Source of the DNA: Chitinophagaceae bacterium
Lineage (GTDB): Bacteria; Bacteroidota; Bacteroidia; Chitinophagales; Chitinophagaceae
Length of the DNA: 37,738 nt
NCBI GenBank assembly: GCA_947504605.1
Contig: CANNJE010000017.1
Span: 1-37,738 of the forward strand
Direction of reading: 5' to 3'
The notes below the pieces were generated by a model. That model made no database searches, was not told the DNA's origin, and saw only the letters and a list, made by a program, of their open reading frames with translations. The position numbers and the translations under genes are program-made. Shown here piece by piece: positions 8,084 to 16,601 of this stretch. Positions within the stretch are counted from its first letter, which is position 1, and every line of letters begins with the position of its first letter.

Positions 8084-8554
8084 TTGAACTCAATTAAAAT
8101 TTATACCGATGGTGCTGCAAGGGGCAACCCAGGTCCAGGTGGTTATGGAGCCATCCTACTATGGAATAATCACCGAAAAGAATTATCAAAGGGTTTCAGG
8201 CATACTACTAACAATCGAATGGAATTACTTGCCGTAATTTCAGCTTTAGAAGCACTAACTAAAACGGAACATGCTGTACATATCTATTCAGACAGCCAAT
8301 ATGTGGTAAGAGCCATTAGCGAAGGCTGGCTCAATACCTGGATAAAAACAAACTTTAAAGGTGATAAAAAGAATCCTGATTTGTGGAAGTATTATCACCA
8401 ACTGGCCCAAAAATTTACGATTACCATGCATTGGGTAAAAGGCCATGCAAATAACCCTTATAACAACCGCTGCGATGAACTGGCCACAGCTGCAGCTGAT
8501 GGCAAAGACTTGGAAATAGATGAATGGTATGAAGAAAATGTTTCCAAGGCTTAA
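8084..8554 (+). CDS. rnhA: Ribonuclease HI
   Basis: A 156-residue RNase HI that cleaves RNA in RNA-DNA hybrids. It has the whole catalytic set: Asp in IYTDGAARGNPGPGGYG, Glu in NNRMELLAV, Asp in IYSDSQYVV, and the HWVKGHANNPYNNRCDELA region with the catalytic loop His and last Asp. Length is typical. The start is TTG at 8084, because translation from there gives the canonical N-terminus (IKIYTDG) and no ATG lies before the first catalytic Asp. A bidirectional terminator follows the stop. Confidence 0.96.
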   Translation: MNSIKIYTDGAARGNPGPGGYGAILLWNNHRKELSKGFRHTTNNRMELLAVISALEALTKTEHAVHIYSDSQYVVRAISEGWLNTWIKTNFKGDKKNPDLWKYYHQLAQKFTITMHWVKGHANNPYNNRCDELATAAADGKDLEIDEWYEENVSKA

Positions 8555-8565
8555 GAATAACCCAT

Positions 8566-8595
8566 AAAAAAACCTCCCATTAAGGAGGTTTTTTT
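8566..8595. terminator. Bidirectional terminator, rnhA / DUF6580 gene
   Basis: A perfect 12-bp inverted repeat (A7CCTCC, 8566-8577, with GGAGGT7, 8584-8595) with a 6-nt loop. A-run and T-run flanks let it act on both strands. It lies between the convergent rnhA and the membrane-protein gene at 8615. Confidence 0.9.
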
Positions 8596-8614
8596 ATTTG
8601 AAATATTTTTTAAA

Positions 8615-9157
8615 CTATGCAATGGCTTTTTTAAACGCATATTTCTCTAGCAGAATATATCCACCAAAGAATACAGCACTGTAAACAAGATCTGCAATCA
8701 AACCATTTTTAAGAAAGGGAATACCTGCTGCCATACATTCTACCCAACCGGTAAAATTGGGTGTATAATAATTATTACTTAATGCCCAAACGCTGCTATT
8801 GCTTAAAAAGAAAAAAATAAGGGTTGAAACAATTGAAAAACCAGCCACATTAAACAAGCTGAGTTTTTTTAGTCTAAAACCAAATATGGTAATCAGCGCA
8901 AGAATACTATAGCTGATTAACTGTCCCCAACCCCAAAAACCAGGAGCAATATTGGTCAATTCAAATAAAATATCAGATATAAACATTGCCAGTAATGGTA
9001 AAGCAAAAGCAAGTTTTTTGTCCTTAATAACGGCTCCGCCAAACAAGGCCATTGCTATTACAGGACTGAAGTTTATTGGAAAAAAAGCTAAACGGCTCAG
9101 AGCACCGGCCAGAATCATTGCTATTGCTATTAAAACAAGTGTAGTTCTTTGTTTCAT
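8615..9157 (-). CDS. DUF6580-like integral membrane protein (putative transport component)
   Basis: A 180-residue protein with about five to six transmembrane helices. The N-terminus has SRLAFFPINFSPVIAMALFGGA followed by LPLLAMFISDILFE, a layout seen in DUF6580 and related ECF-transporter S-component-like proteins. The C-terminal part has the GIPFLKNGLIADLVYSAVFFGGY segment. A role in uptake of a small molecule is possible but unproven. It converges with rnhA and diverges from yraN with a 105-bp shared upstream region. Confidence 0.7.
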   Translation of the reverse strand: MKQRTTLVLIAIAMILAGALSRLAFFPINFSPVIAMALFGGAVIKDKKLAFALPLLAMFISDILFELTNIAPGFWGWGQLISYSILALITIFGFRLKKLSLFNVAGFSIVSTLIFFFLSNSSVWALSNNYYTPNFTGWVECMAAGIPFLKNGLIADLVYSAVFFGGYILLEKYAFKKAIA

Positions 9158-9262
9158 CTATATAAATTATTTGGAGCAAAAATAGGTAATTAAGCTTTTA
9201 TAAACAGCAGTATTGAATTTATTTATCCAATATCGGAAAATGATATTAGTTAACTTTATTGT

Positions 9263-9616
9263 ATGGCCAGACATAACCAAATAGGAAAAGATGGCGAACT
9301 GCTTGCAGCAGCATACCTGCAGCAGAAAGGGTATACCATTATACAACAAAACTGGAGGCACAAGAATTGGGAAATAGATATTATAGCACACAAGGGTAAA
9401 CGATTGCATATAATTGAGGTGAAAACCAGGACCTCCCTCAAATTTGGCCATCCTGAAGACAATATGGATAATAAAAAGATGCAGTCGCTCATCAATGCTG
9501 CCGAGGAATACATGTATCAAAACCCCATTTGGGCACAATTACAATTCGACATTTTAGCCATCACCCTGTCGGGAAAGGATGCGGAGTATTTTTTGATTGA
9601 AGATGTTTATTTGTAA
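9263..9616 (+). CDS. YraN / UPF0102 family endonuclease-fold protein
   Basis: A 117-residue UPF0102 protein with the restriction-endonuclease-like core: GKDGELLAAAYLQQKGY, then NWEIDIIA and LHIIEVKTR (the D...ExK arrangement). These acidic and Lys residues match the nuclease active site of the fold, but a cellular function is not established for the family. Length is typical. It ends 15 bp before the convergent Cys-cluster gene. Confidence 0.92.
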   Translation: MARHNQIGKDGELLAAAYLQQKGYTIIQQNWRHKNWEIDIIAHKGKRLHIIEVKTRTSLKFGHPEDNMDNKKMQSLINAAEEYMYQNPIWAQLQFDILAITLSGKDAEYFLIEDVYL

Positions 9617-9631
9617 AGCACGTAATACCCC

Positions 9632-10135
9632 TTAAACCTTTTCAATTCTGGCAACCATCTTTTCCACCATCTTAAATGTTGCAGGGCAGTAATCAATATT
9701 TTGTTTATGAATATGAGCATATTCTACCCATTTCTTTTTGGTTAAATGTGGAAACCCTGCACAGTCTACTGGGCGTATTTCATAAATAGAACACTTATGA
9801 TCTTTTAAATTTAAGAACTGGCAGGGCTGGTTAACGTTAACCATATCTTTGTTCTTATCCTTTTCCAGCCATTGTTTGTAAAAAGCCTCTGGCGTTTGAT
9901 TAAAATGAGCCGATATCCTTTTCAGATCTTGTTTTGTAAAGGTTGGCGTCATTTTCTTACAGCAATTGGCACAGCTTAAGCAATCTACTTCCTCCCATAC
10001 TTCTTTTGCTATAATCGGCGTTAGTTTATCAATACCAAGGGGTGGATTTTTTTCTGTTTTATTTAAAAAACGCCTGTATGATTTTCTGTAAAAAGATAAT
10101 TTTTTTCTGAAGGAATGAAAATTGACCGCTAGCAT
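9632..10135 (-). CDS. YkgJ-family cysteine-cluster protein
   Basis: A 167-residue cytosolic protein of the zinc/iron-chelating (YkgJ-like) family. The cysteines are arranged CLSCANCC, then PCQFL, then CSIYEIRPVDCAGFP, and a late Cys in YCPATF, matching the family pattern for a metal or Fe-S site. The N-terminus is basic and without a signal. The function of the family is not settled. It is divergent from xerD across 91 bp. Confidence 0.85.
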   Translation of the reverse strand: MLAVNFHSFRKKLSFYRKSYRRFLNKTEKNPPLGIDKLTPIIAKEVWEEVDCLSCANCCKKMTPTFTKQDLKRISAHFNQTPEAFYKQWLEKDKNKDMVNVNQPCQFLNLKDHKCSIYEIRPVDCAGFPHLTKKKWVEYAHIHKQNIDYCPATFKMVEKMVARIEKV

Positions 10136-10226
10136 GCTTATGTTATTGTTTGAAAGTATTTATGTCACGAAAATAATGTTTAATTATATTGTACAATCAT
10201 TCAAATAAATTACTTGACTAATATTT

Positions 10227-11126
10227 ATGTGGGAAGCTCATAAAAAGGGATTTAAAGCATGGCTGCAGTTGGAGAAATCCTTATCCGACAACTCGGTTGA
10301 GGCATATCTGCACGATATTGAAAAACTTACTTTTTATCTCACTCAGCAAAATGAAACACTAAAACCAGCGGACCTTACATTAAAAGATCTCGAAAAATTT
10401 GTACAATGGATTAATGAATTAGGGATGACCGTTGCTTCTCAATCTAGAATTATTTCAGGGCTACGTAGTTTTTATAAATACTGCCAGCTCGAACAAATTT
10501 GTATTATAGACCCTACCCTTTTGCTGGAAGCACCAAAAATGCAAAGAAAACTACCCGATATTTTAAGTTTTGAAGAAATAGAACAAATTATCGGAGCGTT
10601 GGACTTAAGTACACCCGAAGGTGGCCGTAATAAAGCAATTCTTGAAACCATGTACAGTTGTGGCCTCAGGGTGAGTGAAGTGGTAAATCTACGCATCAGT
10701 AATTTATTTATGGATGTGGGCTTTATAAAAGTAATTGGGAAAGGTGACAAGGAAAGACTGGTTCCTATTGGACGGGATGCGATAAAATTCATCAATATCT
10801 ATAGAAATAATATACGCAACCAGATTTACATTAAACCGGGAGAAGAAGACATTGTTTTTCTAAACCGCCGCGGACAAAGGCTTACAAGAGTGATGATTTT
10901 TTTAATTCTAAAGGCATTGGTAAAAAAAGCAGTTATTAATAAAAATATTTCTCCGCATACTTTTCGACATTCCTTTGCAACACATCTAGTAGAAGGAGGA
11001 GCCGATCTTCGTGCAGTGCAAGAAATGCTGGGTCATGAAAGTATTACAACAACAGAAATATATACGCACCTCGACAGGGAATTTCTTCGATCAACGCTGC
11101 AACAATTTCACCCTGCATTTAAATAA
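10227..11126 (+). CDS. xerD: Tyrosine recombinase XerD
   Basis: A 299-residue site-specific recombinase that resolves chromosome dimers at dif together with XerC. The N-terminal SAM-like DNA-binding domain (about 1-90) contains the expected LEKSLSDNSVEAYLHDI. The catalytic domain has Arg in YSCGLRVSE, Lys in GKGDKER, His-x2-Arg in SPHTFRHSFA, His in LGHESI and the nucleophilic Tyr in TEIYTHL. The length, the intact active site and the housekeeping context favour XerD over a mobile-element integrase. The 3' end lies 19 bp from the convergent glycosyltransferase gene. Confidence 0.93.
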   Translation: MWEAHKKGFKAWLQLEKSLSDNSVEAYLHDIEKLTFYLTQQNETLKPADLTLKDLEKFVQWINELGMTVASQSRIISGLRSFYKYCQLEQICIIDPTLLLEAPKMQRKLPDILSFEEIEQIIGALDLSTPEGGRNKAILETMYSCGLRVSEVVNLRISNLFMDVGFIKVIGKGDKERLVPIGRDAIKFINIYRNNIRNQIYIKPGEEDIVFLNRRGQRLTRVMIFLILKALVKKAVINKNISPHTFRHSFATHLVEGGADLRAVQEMLGHESITTTEIYTHLDREFLRSTLQQFHPAFK

Positions 11127-11145
11127 ATATAGAAGCCAAAGTTTC

Positions 11146-11886
11146 TTATTTGCCGCCTACAAGCCTGCGATAATTTTTAAACATACTTTGCCACCTCAAT
11201 TTCAAAACTCCAAGTATTCCTTCTTTTACAATCCCCTTGTTCATTTTACTAGCCCCTAATTCTCTATCAATAAAAATGATAGGCACTTCTGTTATTTTAA
11301 AGCCCAGCTTCCAAGTAGCAAATTTCATTTCAATCTGAAAAGCATAGCCGGTAAAACTGATGGCACCAAGGTTGATGGTTTCCAATACCTCTCTTTTATA
11401 ACAAACAAATCCTGCAGTGGGATCCCTTATTGGCATCCAAGTAATAATTCTTGTATATAGTGACGCTCCTTTAGAAAGAAATATCCTGTTGGCAGGCCAG
11501 TTTACAAGCCCACCTCCGGGTACATAACGAGACCCTACAGCCATAGATGCTCCTGCCACACATGCATCGTAAAGCCTATTAAGGTCTTTGGGATTGTGAG
11601 AAAAATCAGCATCCATTTCAAAAATGTACTGGTATCCTTTGCTTAAAGCCCATTTAAAGCCATGAATATAAGCTGTTCCCAAACCTAGTTTCCCCCTGCG
11701 TTCTTCTAAAAATAATTGTCCTGGATATTTTGGAAAAAGTGACTTTACAATAGTCGCAGTTCCATCTGGAGATCCGTCATCGATGATCAGAATATGAAAT
11801 CCGGTATTTAATATTATTACGGCATCAATAATGGCTGCAATATTTTCTTTTTCGTTAAAAGTTGGTATAATAACTAGTTTCTCCAA
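11146..11886 (-). CDS. Polyprenol-phosphate mannosyltransferase-like GT2 glycosyltransferase
   Basis: A 246-residue family-2 glycosyltransferase of the dolichyl-phosphate mannose synthase (DPM1) type. It has IIPTFNEKENI, the nucleotide-binding DDGSPDGT, the metal-binding EMDADFSH, GSRYVPGG and IRDPTAGFVCYKR. There is no C-terminal membrane domain, as in the short soluble DPM1 type. It probably transfers mannose or another sugar from a nucleotide sugar to a polyprenyl phosphate at the cytoplasmic membrane. It follows the exonuclease gene on the same strand with a 66-bp gap. Confidence 0.88.
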   Translation of the reverse strand: MEKLVIIPTFNEKENIAAIIDAVIILNTGFHILIIDDGSPDGTATIVKSLFPKYPGQLFLEERRGKLGLGTAYIHGFKWALSKGYQYIFEMDADFSHNPKDLNRLYDACVAGASMAVGSRYVPGGGLVNWPANRIFLSKGASLYTRIITWMPIRDPTAGFVCYKREVLETINLGAISFTGYAFQIEMKFATWKLGFKITEVPIIFIDRELGASKMNKGIVKEGILGVLKLRWQSMFKNYRRLVGGK

Positions 11887-11952
11887 AAGCAGAAAAAGGT
11901 TTAGGTTTTTAATATATTATTGAAGTCAATCCTGCAACTGAGGGATTGATTA

Positions 11953-12723
11953 TTATTTATTTTTTAAGAGTGCTCTGTTAAAGATTTCTGTAAGTTTCTT
12001 TTTGGTATGCATTGGAAAATCTCCTTTCATCATCCAGTCATAATACTGTGGCTCATTACGTAAAATATCCATAACTGACTTACCCTTATACTTTCCAAAA
12101 TTAAAGACCTCTACCCCTTTATCATCAAATACAAAACGACGGGCATAGTCTACAATTTTTTCTTCTCCAATCACTTCAAGAATAGAATCTACCGTATCTC
12201 CAAGTTTTTCATAACGAACTACCTGGGCCTCCAGCACTTCTATTGTTGCCTTAATATCTACTTCCGCACTATGGGCATTTTCTAATTCTTTATTGCAAAA
12301 ATACCGGTAAGCAGCAGAAAGAGTACGAGGCTCCATTTGGTAAAAAATATGTTGTACATCTATCATTCTTCGATCGCTTAGATCTACCTCCATTTCTGCC
12401 CTTAAAAACTCTTCCATTAAAATTGGAATATCAAATCTGTTACTATTGTAACCTCCAAGGTCGCTATTTTCTAAAAACTGTTTAATTTCGTTACCCGCCT
12501 GCTTAAAAGTTGGGGCGTCTTTAACCATTTCATCTGTTATTCCATGGATATCACTGGATGAAGCGGGAATGAGCATTTGTGGATTGATCAGTTTTCTTTT
12601 AACCTGTCTAGTTCCATCGGGAATCAGCTTCACAATTGCTATTTCTACAATTCTGTCTGTCGAAAGATTTACGCCGGTAGTTTCTAAATCGATAAAGGCA
12701 ATCGGACGGGTTAATTTTAACAT
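11953..12723 (-). CDS. DnaQ-like 3'-5' exonuclease with C-terminal DUF3820 domain
   Basis: A 256-residue protein. Residues about 8-170 are a DEDDh exonuclease: FIDLETTG (Asp and Glu), NSNRFDIPIL (Asp) and ENAHSAEVDIKAT (His and Asp). Residues about 200-250 hold VEVFNFGKYKGKSV and a YDWMMKGDF segment typical of the DUF3820 domain attached to such nucleases. It resembles the DNA polymerase III epsilon subunit but is a stand-alone version common in Bacteroidota. It is likely to work in DNA repair or nucleic-acid turnover. Confidence 0.88.
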   Translation of the reverse strand: MLKLTRPIAFIDLETTGVNLSTDRIVEIAIVKLIPDGTRQVKRKLINPQMLIPASSSDIHGITDEMVKDAPTFKQAGNEIKQFLENSDLGGYNSNRFDIPILMEEFLRAEMEVDLSDRRMIDVQHIFYQMEPRTLSAAYRYFCNKELENAHSAEVDIKATIEVLEAQVVRYEKLGDTVDSILEVIGEEKIVDYARRFVFDDKGVEVFNFGKYKGKSVMDILRNEPQYYDWMMKGDFPMHTKKKLTEIFNRALLKNK

Positions 12724-12837
12724 TGAGTGATTGATTTTTTGTTTTTTAAGATAGGTTTGAGACTAAGATAACTATTTAAGCCATATAACACAACAAAAGT
12801 AGGTGATTGACGTTTTAATTTTTAAAGATTTATAAAT

Positions 12838-12845
12838 TATCTTTG
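12838..12845 (+). promoter_or_regulatory. -7 promoter element for small lipoprotein-ytxJ operon
   Basis: TATCTTTG is a perfect match to the Bacteroidota -7 consensus TAnnTTTG, 25 bp before the lipoprotein ATG. A TTG about 28 bp upstream is further than usual for the -33 element. Confidence 0.6.
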
Positions 12846-12869
12846 TGTAACCAAAAAAACAAAACAAAC

Positions 12870-12998
12870 ATGAAAAAAATCATCCTTGCAGCAGCAGTTA
12901 TAGTTACTGTTTTTGCGTTAACAAGTTGCGGTGCTAGTAGAAAAACAGGCTGCCCAATGCAAGCACAAATTCAAACAAATATTACTCAGATAGCTTAA
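12870..12998 (+). CDS. Small lipoprotein (42 residues)
   Basis: The gene encodes a signal peptide (MKKIILAAAVIVTVFALTSC) with lipobox LTSC, then a short tail with CGASRKTGCPM and a Gln/Asn-rich end. The mature part is only about 24 residues. The stop overlaps the ytxJ start by one base (TAATG), indicating translational coupling. A -7 promoter element lies 25 bp upstream. The function is unknown; the extra Cys in GCPM could be redox active, which would fit its thiol-system neighbour. Confidence 0.75.
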   Translation: MKKIILAAAVIVTVFALTSCGASRKTGCPMQAQIQTNITQIA

Positions 12999-13330
12999 TG
13001 AACTGGATACCACTCATTGATATTGCAGAAATAGCACATATTACAGAAAGCTCTTTTCAGCAACCGCAGGTCATATTTAAACATAGCACAAGATGTTCTA
13101 TCAGCAGTATGGCAAAAGGAAGGCTGGAAAGAAGCGAACAACCCGATAGTATTCAATTTTACTATTTAGACCTGATTGCTCACAGAAATATTTCAGCCAA
13201 CATTGCAGAAACATTTCAAGTAGAACATGCTTCCCCTCAGGTACTGGTTATCAAAAACGGAGAATGTGTGTATGACGAAAGTCACAGCGGTATAAATATG
13301 GATGAAATTATAGAACAGACTAACAGCTAA
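12998..13330 (+). CDS. ytxJ: YtxJ-like monothiol thioredoxin-fold protein (bacillithiol system)
   Basis: A 110-residue protein of the YtxJ family. The active-site segment KHSTRCSISSMAKGRLER has a single Cys, and FYYLDLIAHR and HASPQVLVIKNGE follow in a thioredoxin-like fold. YtxJ is thought to act as a bacilliredoxin-type protein with bacillithiol, the low-molecular-weight thiol of many Bacteroidota. It is coupled to the upstream small lipoprotein by a TAATG overlap. A bidirectional terminator follows. Confidence 0.85.
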   Translation: MNWIPLIDIAEIAHITESSFQQPQVIFKHSTRCSISSMAKGRLERSEQPDSIQFYYLDLIAHRNISANIAETFQVEHASPQVLVIKNGECVYDESHSGINMDEIIEQTNS

Positions 13331-13338
13331 ATCTCATT

Positions 13339-13373
13339 AAAAAAAGAGGCTCATTAATTGAGCTTCTTTTTTT
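13339..13373. terminator. Bidirectional terminator, ytxJ / threonine dehydrogenase
   Basis: An inverted repeat with GAGGCTCA pairing TGAGCTTC (one G-T pair), a 5-nt loop and A-run and T-run arms. It lies between convergent genes and touches the stop of the minus-strand gene. Confidence 0.85.
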
Positions 13374-14316
13374 ATTCTTTCAGATTATCGATCATATCTT
13401 TTGTCATAAGCGCCAGATCAAACTCGGGCTTCCATCCCCAGTCTTTTTGCGCAACCGTATCATCTATACTTTGTGGCCAGCTATTGGCAATATCCTGACG
13501 ATAGTCGGGCTTGTAACTAATTGCAAAATCAGGGATATGTTTTTTTATTTCTTCTGCAATTTCTTTAGGAGAAAAACTCATACCCGATAAATTGTAAGAA
13601 GTACGAATGGAAATATCGCTGGCTGGCGCCTCCATCAACTCTATTGTAGCCCTGATAGCATCGGGCATATACATCATGGGTAGGTAAGTATCCTCTTTTA
13701 AAAAACATTGGTATTTTTTAGACTCCAATGCTTCTAAATAAATTTCTACAGCATAATCGGTAGTGCCACCACCAGGAGCCGATTTATAACTAATTAATCC
13801 CGGATAACGAATGCTGCGTACATCTATTCCGTATTTATGAAAATAATAATTACACCAAAACTCTCCCGCATATTTTGAAATCCCGTAAACAGTTGTTGGT
13901 TCAATGATGGTTTTTTGCGGACAATTTTGATTGGGAGATGTAGGACCAAAAACTGCAATAGAAGATGGCCAGTAAACCTTACTCATTTTTTCTTCTTTGG
14001 CTATATCCAGCACATTAAGCAGACTCTGCATATTTAAATGCCAGGCTAATGCCGGATTTTTTTCACCCGTCGCAGACAATATTGCCGCCAGCAAATATAT
14101 CTGCGTAATTCCCTGCCTTATTACCTGCACATGCAACATTTCTTTGTTCATTACATCCAGCGATACATAAGGTCCTGTACCCTGTAATAAGGGATTTTCT
14201 TCTCGCAAATCAGATGCTACCACATTGGCATTACCATATATTTTTCGAAGTGCAAGTGTAAGTTCCACTCCTATCTGACCGGAAGCGCCTATTACTAAAA
14301 TTTTTTCTTTAGCCAT
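13372..14316 (-). CDS. SDR-type L-threonine 3-dehydrogenase
   Basis: A 314-residue NAD-dependent short-chain dehydrogenase of the epimerase-like class, with the N-terminal Rossmann motif VIGASGQIG and the catalytic YGISK. The segment RYPGLISYKSAPGGGTTDYA is the hallmark that separates SDR-type threonine dehydrogenase from sugar epimerases. It oxidises L-threonine to 2-amino-3-ketobutyrate in the cytosol. It is the last gene in a minus-strand run starting with the galactan-degrading enzyme; the 68-bp gap to the aldo/keto reductase allows co-transcription, but the pathways are not obviously related. Confidence 0.9.
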   Translation of the reverse strand: MAKEKILVIGASGQIGVELTLALRKIYGNANVVASDLREENPLLQGTGPYVSLDVMNKEMLHVQVIRQGITQIYLLAAILSATGEKNPALAWHLNMQSLLNVLDIAKEEKMSKVYWPSSIAVFGPTSPNQNCPQKTIIEPTTVYGISKYAGEFWCNYYFHKYGIDVRSIRYPGLISYKSAPGGGTTDYAVEIYLEALESKKYQCFLKEDTYLPMMYMPDAIRATIELMEAPASDISIRTSYNLSGMSFSPKEIAEEIKKHIPDFAISYKPDYRQDIANSWPQSIDDTVAQKDWGWKPEFDLALMTKDMIDNLKE

Positions 14317-14384
14317 AATTTTAAAATATAAAATCTACAATACAAATTTATTACATTAGGTAAAAATTGTTTCAGCAACAAACA

Positions 14385-15383
14385 TTAGTTGCCTTTTAAA
14401 ATATGTTCAATTGTATTTAACTCATCGGATGAAAAGGAAAGATTGTCTAAACACTTTAATGAATCCAATAATTGATTTGCTGAACTTGCTCCAACTAAAA
14501 CGGAAGTTATTCTATTGTCTCTTAACAACCATGCCAGGGCCATTTGTGCAAGGCTTTGATTTCTTGAAATCGCTAGATCATTTAAACTGCTCACTTTTGT
14601 TATAATCTCAGCAGTAACCTGTTCTTTCTTTAAAAATCCATGCACCTGGGATGCCCTTGAATTTGCCGGAATACCCTTCAAATATTTATCAGTAAGTAAT
14701 CCCTGAGCCAAGGGCGAAAAAGGAATACAGCCTATACCCTTTTCTTCCAGCACATCGAGCAATCCACCTTCTACCCATCTTTCAAACATAGAATATTTGG
14801 GTTGATGAATAACACATGGTGTACCCAACTTCTTTAGAATATCGATGGCTTTTCTAGCATCTTCTGCAGCGTAGTTTGATATCCCTACATACAATGCTTT
14901 ACCGGTTCTTACAATACTATCCAACGCCTGCATAGACTCCTCTAATGGCGTATTAGGATCCGGACGATGATGATAAAAAATATCTACATAATCCAGTTGT
15001 AATCTTTTTAAACTCTGATCTAAACTGCTAATCAAATATTTTCTGCTACCCCATTCGCCATAGGGACCAGGCCACATTAAATAGCCTGCTTTTGAAGAAA
15101 TAATCAATTCATCTCTCAAATGACCGGCAAAATGCTGTTTCAAAATTTTACCCAGATTTTCTTCTGCTGCACCTGGAGGTGGACCATAATTATTGGCAAG
15201 ATCAAAATGAGTTATCCCCTTATCAAATGCAGTAAATAAAATTTGTTTGCTATTTTCAAAATCATCTACAAACCCAAAGTTGTGCCAAAGGCCTAAGGAA
15301 ATGGCAGGCAACAATAGTCCACTATTTCCACAACGACGATATTGCATCGATTGATATCTTGATTCATCAGGGATATAGTTCAT
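14385..15383 (-). CDS. Aldo/keto reductase, YghZ (L-glyceraldehyde-3-phosphate reductase) type
   Basis: A 332-residue (beta/alpha)8 NADPH-dependent reductase. The catalytic tetrad is visible: Asp and Tyr in FDLANNYG, Lys in SSKAGY, His in YHHRPDP. The GPYGEWGSRKY insertion and the N-terminal RYQSMQYRRCGNSGL match the YghZ/GPR group, including its typical length. Its natural substrate is uncertain: a sugar-derived aldehyde is plausible given galK 39 bp upstream. Confidence 0.88.
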   Translation of the reverse strand: MNYIPDESRYQSMQYRRCGNSGLLLPAISLGLWHNFGFVDDFENSKQILFTAFDKGITHFDLANNYGPPPGAAEENLGKILKQHFAGHLRDELIISSKAGYLMWPGPYGEWGSRKYLISSLDQSLKRLQLDYVDIFYHHRPDPNTPLEESMQALDSIVRTGKALYVGISNYAAEDARKAIDILKKLGTPCVIHQPKYSMFERWVEGGLLDVLEEKGIGCIPFSPLAQGLLTDKYLKGIPANSRASQVHGFLKKEQVTAEIITKVSSLNDLAISRNQSLAQMALAWLLRDNRITSVLVGASSANQLLDSLKCLDNLSFSSDELNTIEHILKGN

Positions 15384-15422
15384 CGCACTATTTTTTATTT
15401 AGAATATTTTTATAAAGCGTAT

Positions 15423-16571
15423 TTATAAATACTGAATAGCTGTGCCATCGCCAATTGCTACAACATGAGTAATTAAATCAAGCTGCATCACTTTTTTATA
15501 CTCAGTACATAGCATTGCAGCTATTTCCTCAATAGCCCCCTCTTTTATAATATTAATGGTACAACCTCCAAAACCACCCCCCATCATTCTGGATCCTACA
15601 ACTGCATGATTGCCTTTAACAGCATCTACCAAATAATCCAATTCTTTACAACTTACTTCATATTCCTTACTAAGCCCCCTATGTGTTTCAAACATTTTTT
15701 TACCCAACGAAACAATATCTCCTTTTTCCAGATATTCACAAGCTTCTAGCAATCGTTGAATTTCTTCTACAACAAACTTACATCGTTTATAGATCAATGT
15801 ATCTTTTGGAAGTACACATTCATCCAGCATAAGCATACTAATGTCCCTCAAACTATTCACCTCTGGATACAACATTTTTACCCACGCCACACCTTGTTCG
15901 CATTGCTGCCTTCGGATATTGTATTCAGAAGAAGCTAAAGAATGTTTTACATTGGTATTAAAAAGAACCAGCTTATACCCATCCAGTCGAAGTGGCTCGT
16001 ATTGATATTCTAATGAACGGCAATCCAATTTTATAAGTTGGTCTTTTTTTCCAAACATACTTGCAAACTGATCCATGATTCCACACATTACACCCGCATA
16101 TTCATGTTCTGCTTTTTGCGCAATTTGAACCATTTCCATTTTATCAATCCCCAAAGAAAACAATTCATTTAATGCAAATACTGTTGCACATTCAACAGCA
16201 GCAGAAGATGAAAGCCCCGATCCAATAGGAATATCTCCATCAATCACAAGGTTAAACCCTCCTATACTATAGCCCCTTTGAACCAACTGATGAACAACAC
16301 CTAATATATAAGTAGCCCAGGTTTTGGTGGGCTGTATTTCACTTAACAATACTTGATATGCTTCTTTATAATCTACAGAAAAAAGATGTATTGCTTCATC
16401 TGCTCTTTTTCCCACTGCCACATAGATGGCTTTATCGATGGCTGCCGGCAAAACAAAGCCTTCATTATAATCGGTATGCTCGCCTATAATATTAACCCTA
16501 CCCGGAGATCTAACTAAAAGTGGTTTTTCATTGTACAGTTCCTTGTATTTTTTCTCTATCGAAATTAACAT
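15423..16571 (-). CDS. galK: Galactokinase
   Basis: A 382-residue GHMP-family kinase that phosphorylates galactose to galactose-1-phosphate, the entry to the Leloir pathway. It has the galactokinase signature PGRVNIIGEHTDYN near the N-terminus, the ATP-binding PIGSGLSSSAAVE, GIMDQFASMFG with the catalytic Asp, and GGGFGGC near the C-terminus. Length is typical. It follows the GH2-GH53 gene by 30 bp, so galactose released by that enzyme would be phosphorylated by an adjacent gene product. Confidence 0.96.
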   Translation of the reverse strand: MLISIEKKYKELYNEKPLLVRSPGRVNIIGEHTDYNEGFVLPAAIDKAIYVAVGKRADEAIHLFSVDYKEAYQVLLSEIQPTKTWATYILGVVHQLVQRGYSIGGFNLVIDGDIPIGSGLSSSAAVECATVFALNELFSLGIDKMEMVQIAQKAEHEYAGVMCGIMDQFASMFGKKDQLIKLDCRSLEYQYEPLRLDGYKLVLFNTNVKHSLASSEYNIRRQQCEQGVAWVKMLYPEVNSLRDISMLMLDECVLPKDTLIYKRCKFVVEEIQRLLEACEYLEKGDIVSLGKKMFETHRGLSKEYEVSCKELDYLVDAVKGNHAVVGSRMMGGGFGGCTINIIKEGAIEEIAAMLCTEYKKVMQLDLITHVVAIGDGTAIQYL

Positions 16572-16601
16572 ATTTGATAATTTGTTTGAGTTTGTTATAT
16601 T

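Noticed and set aside
9167-9538. Minus-strand frames over yraN
   Set aside because: They lie opposite a well-supported UPF0102 gene and have no family features.
10227-11126. Considered whether the tyrosine recombinase marks an integrated element
   Set aside because: The length and motifs fit housekeeping XerD, neighbours are conserved core genes, and no attachment-site repeats or phage genes are seen.
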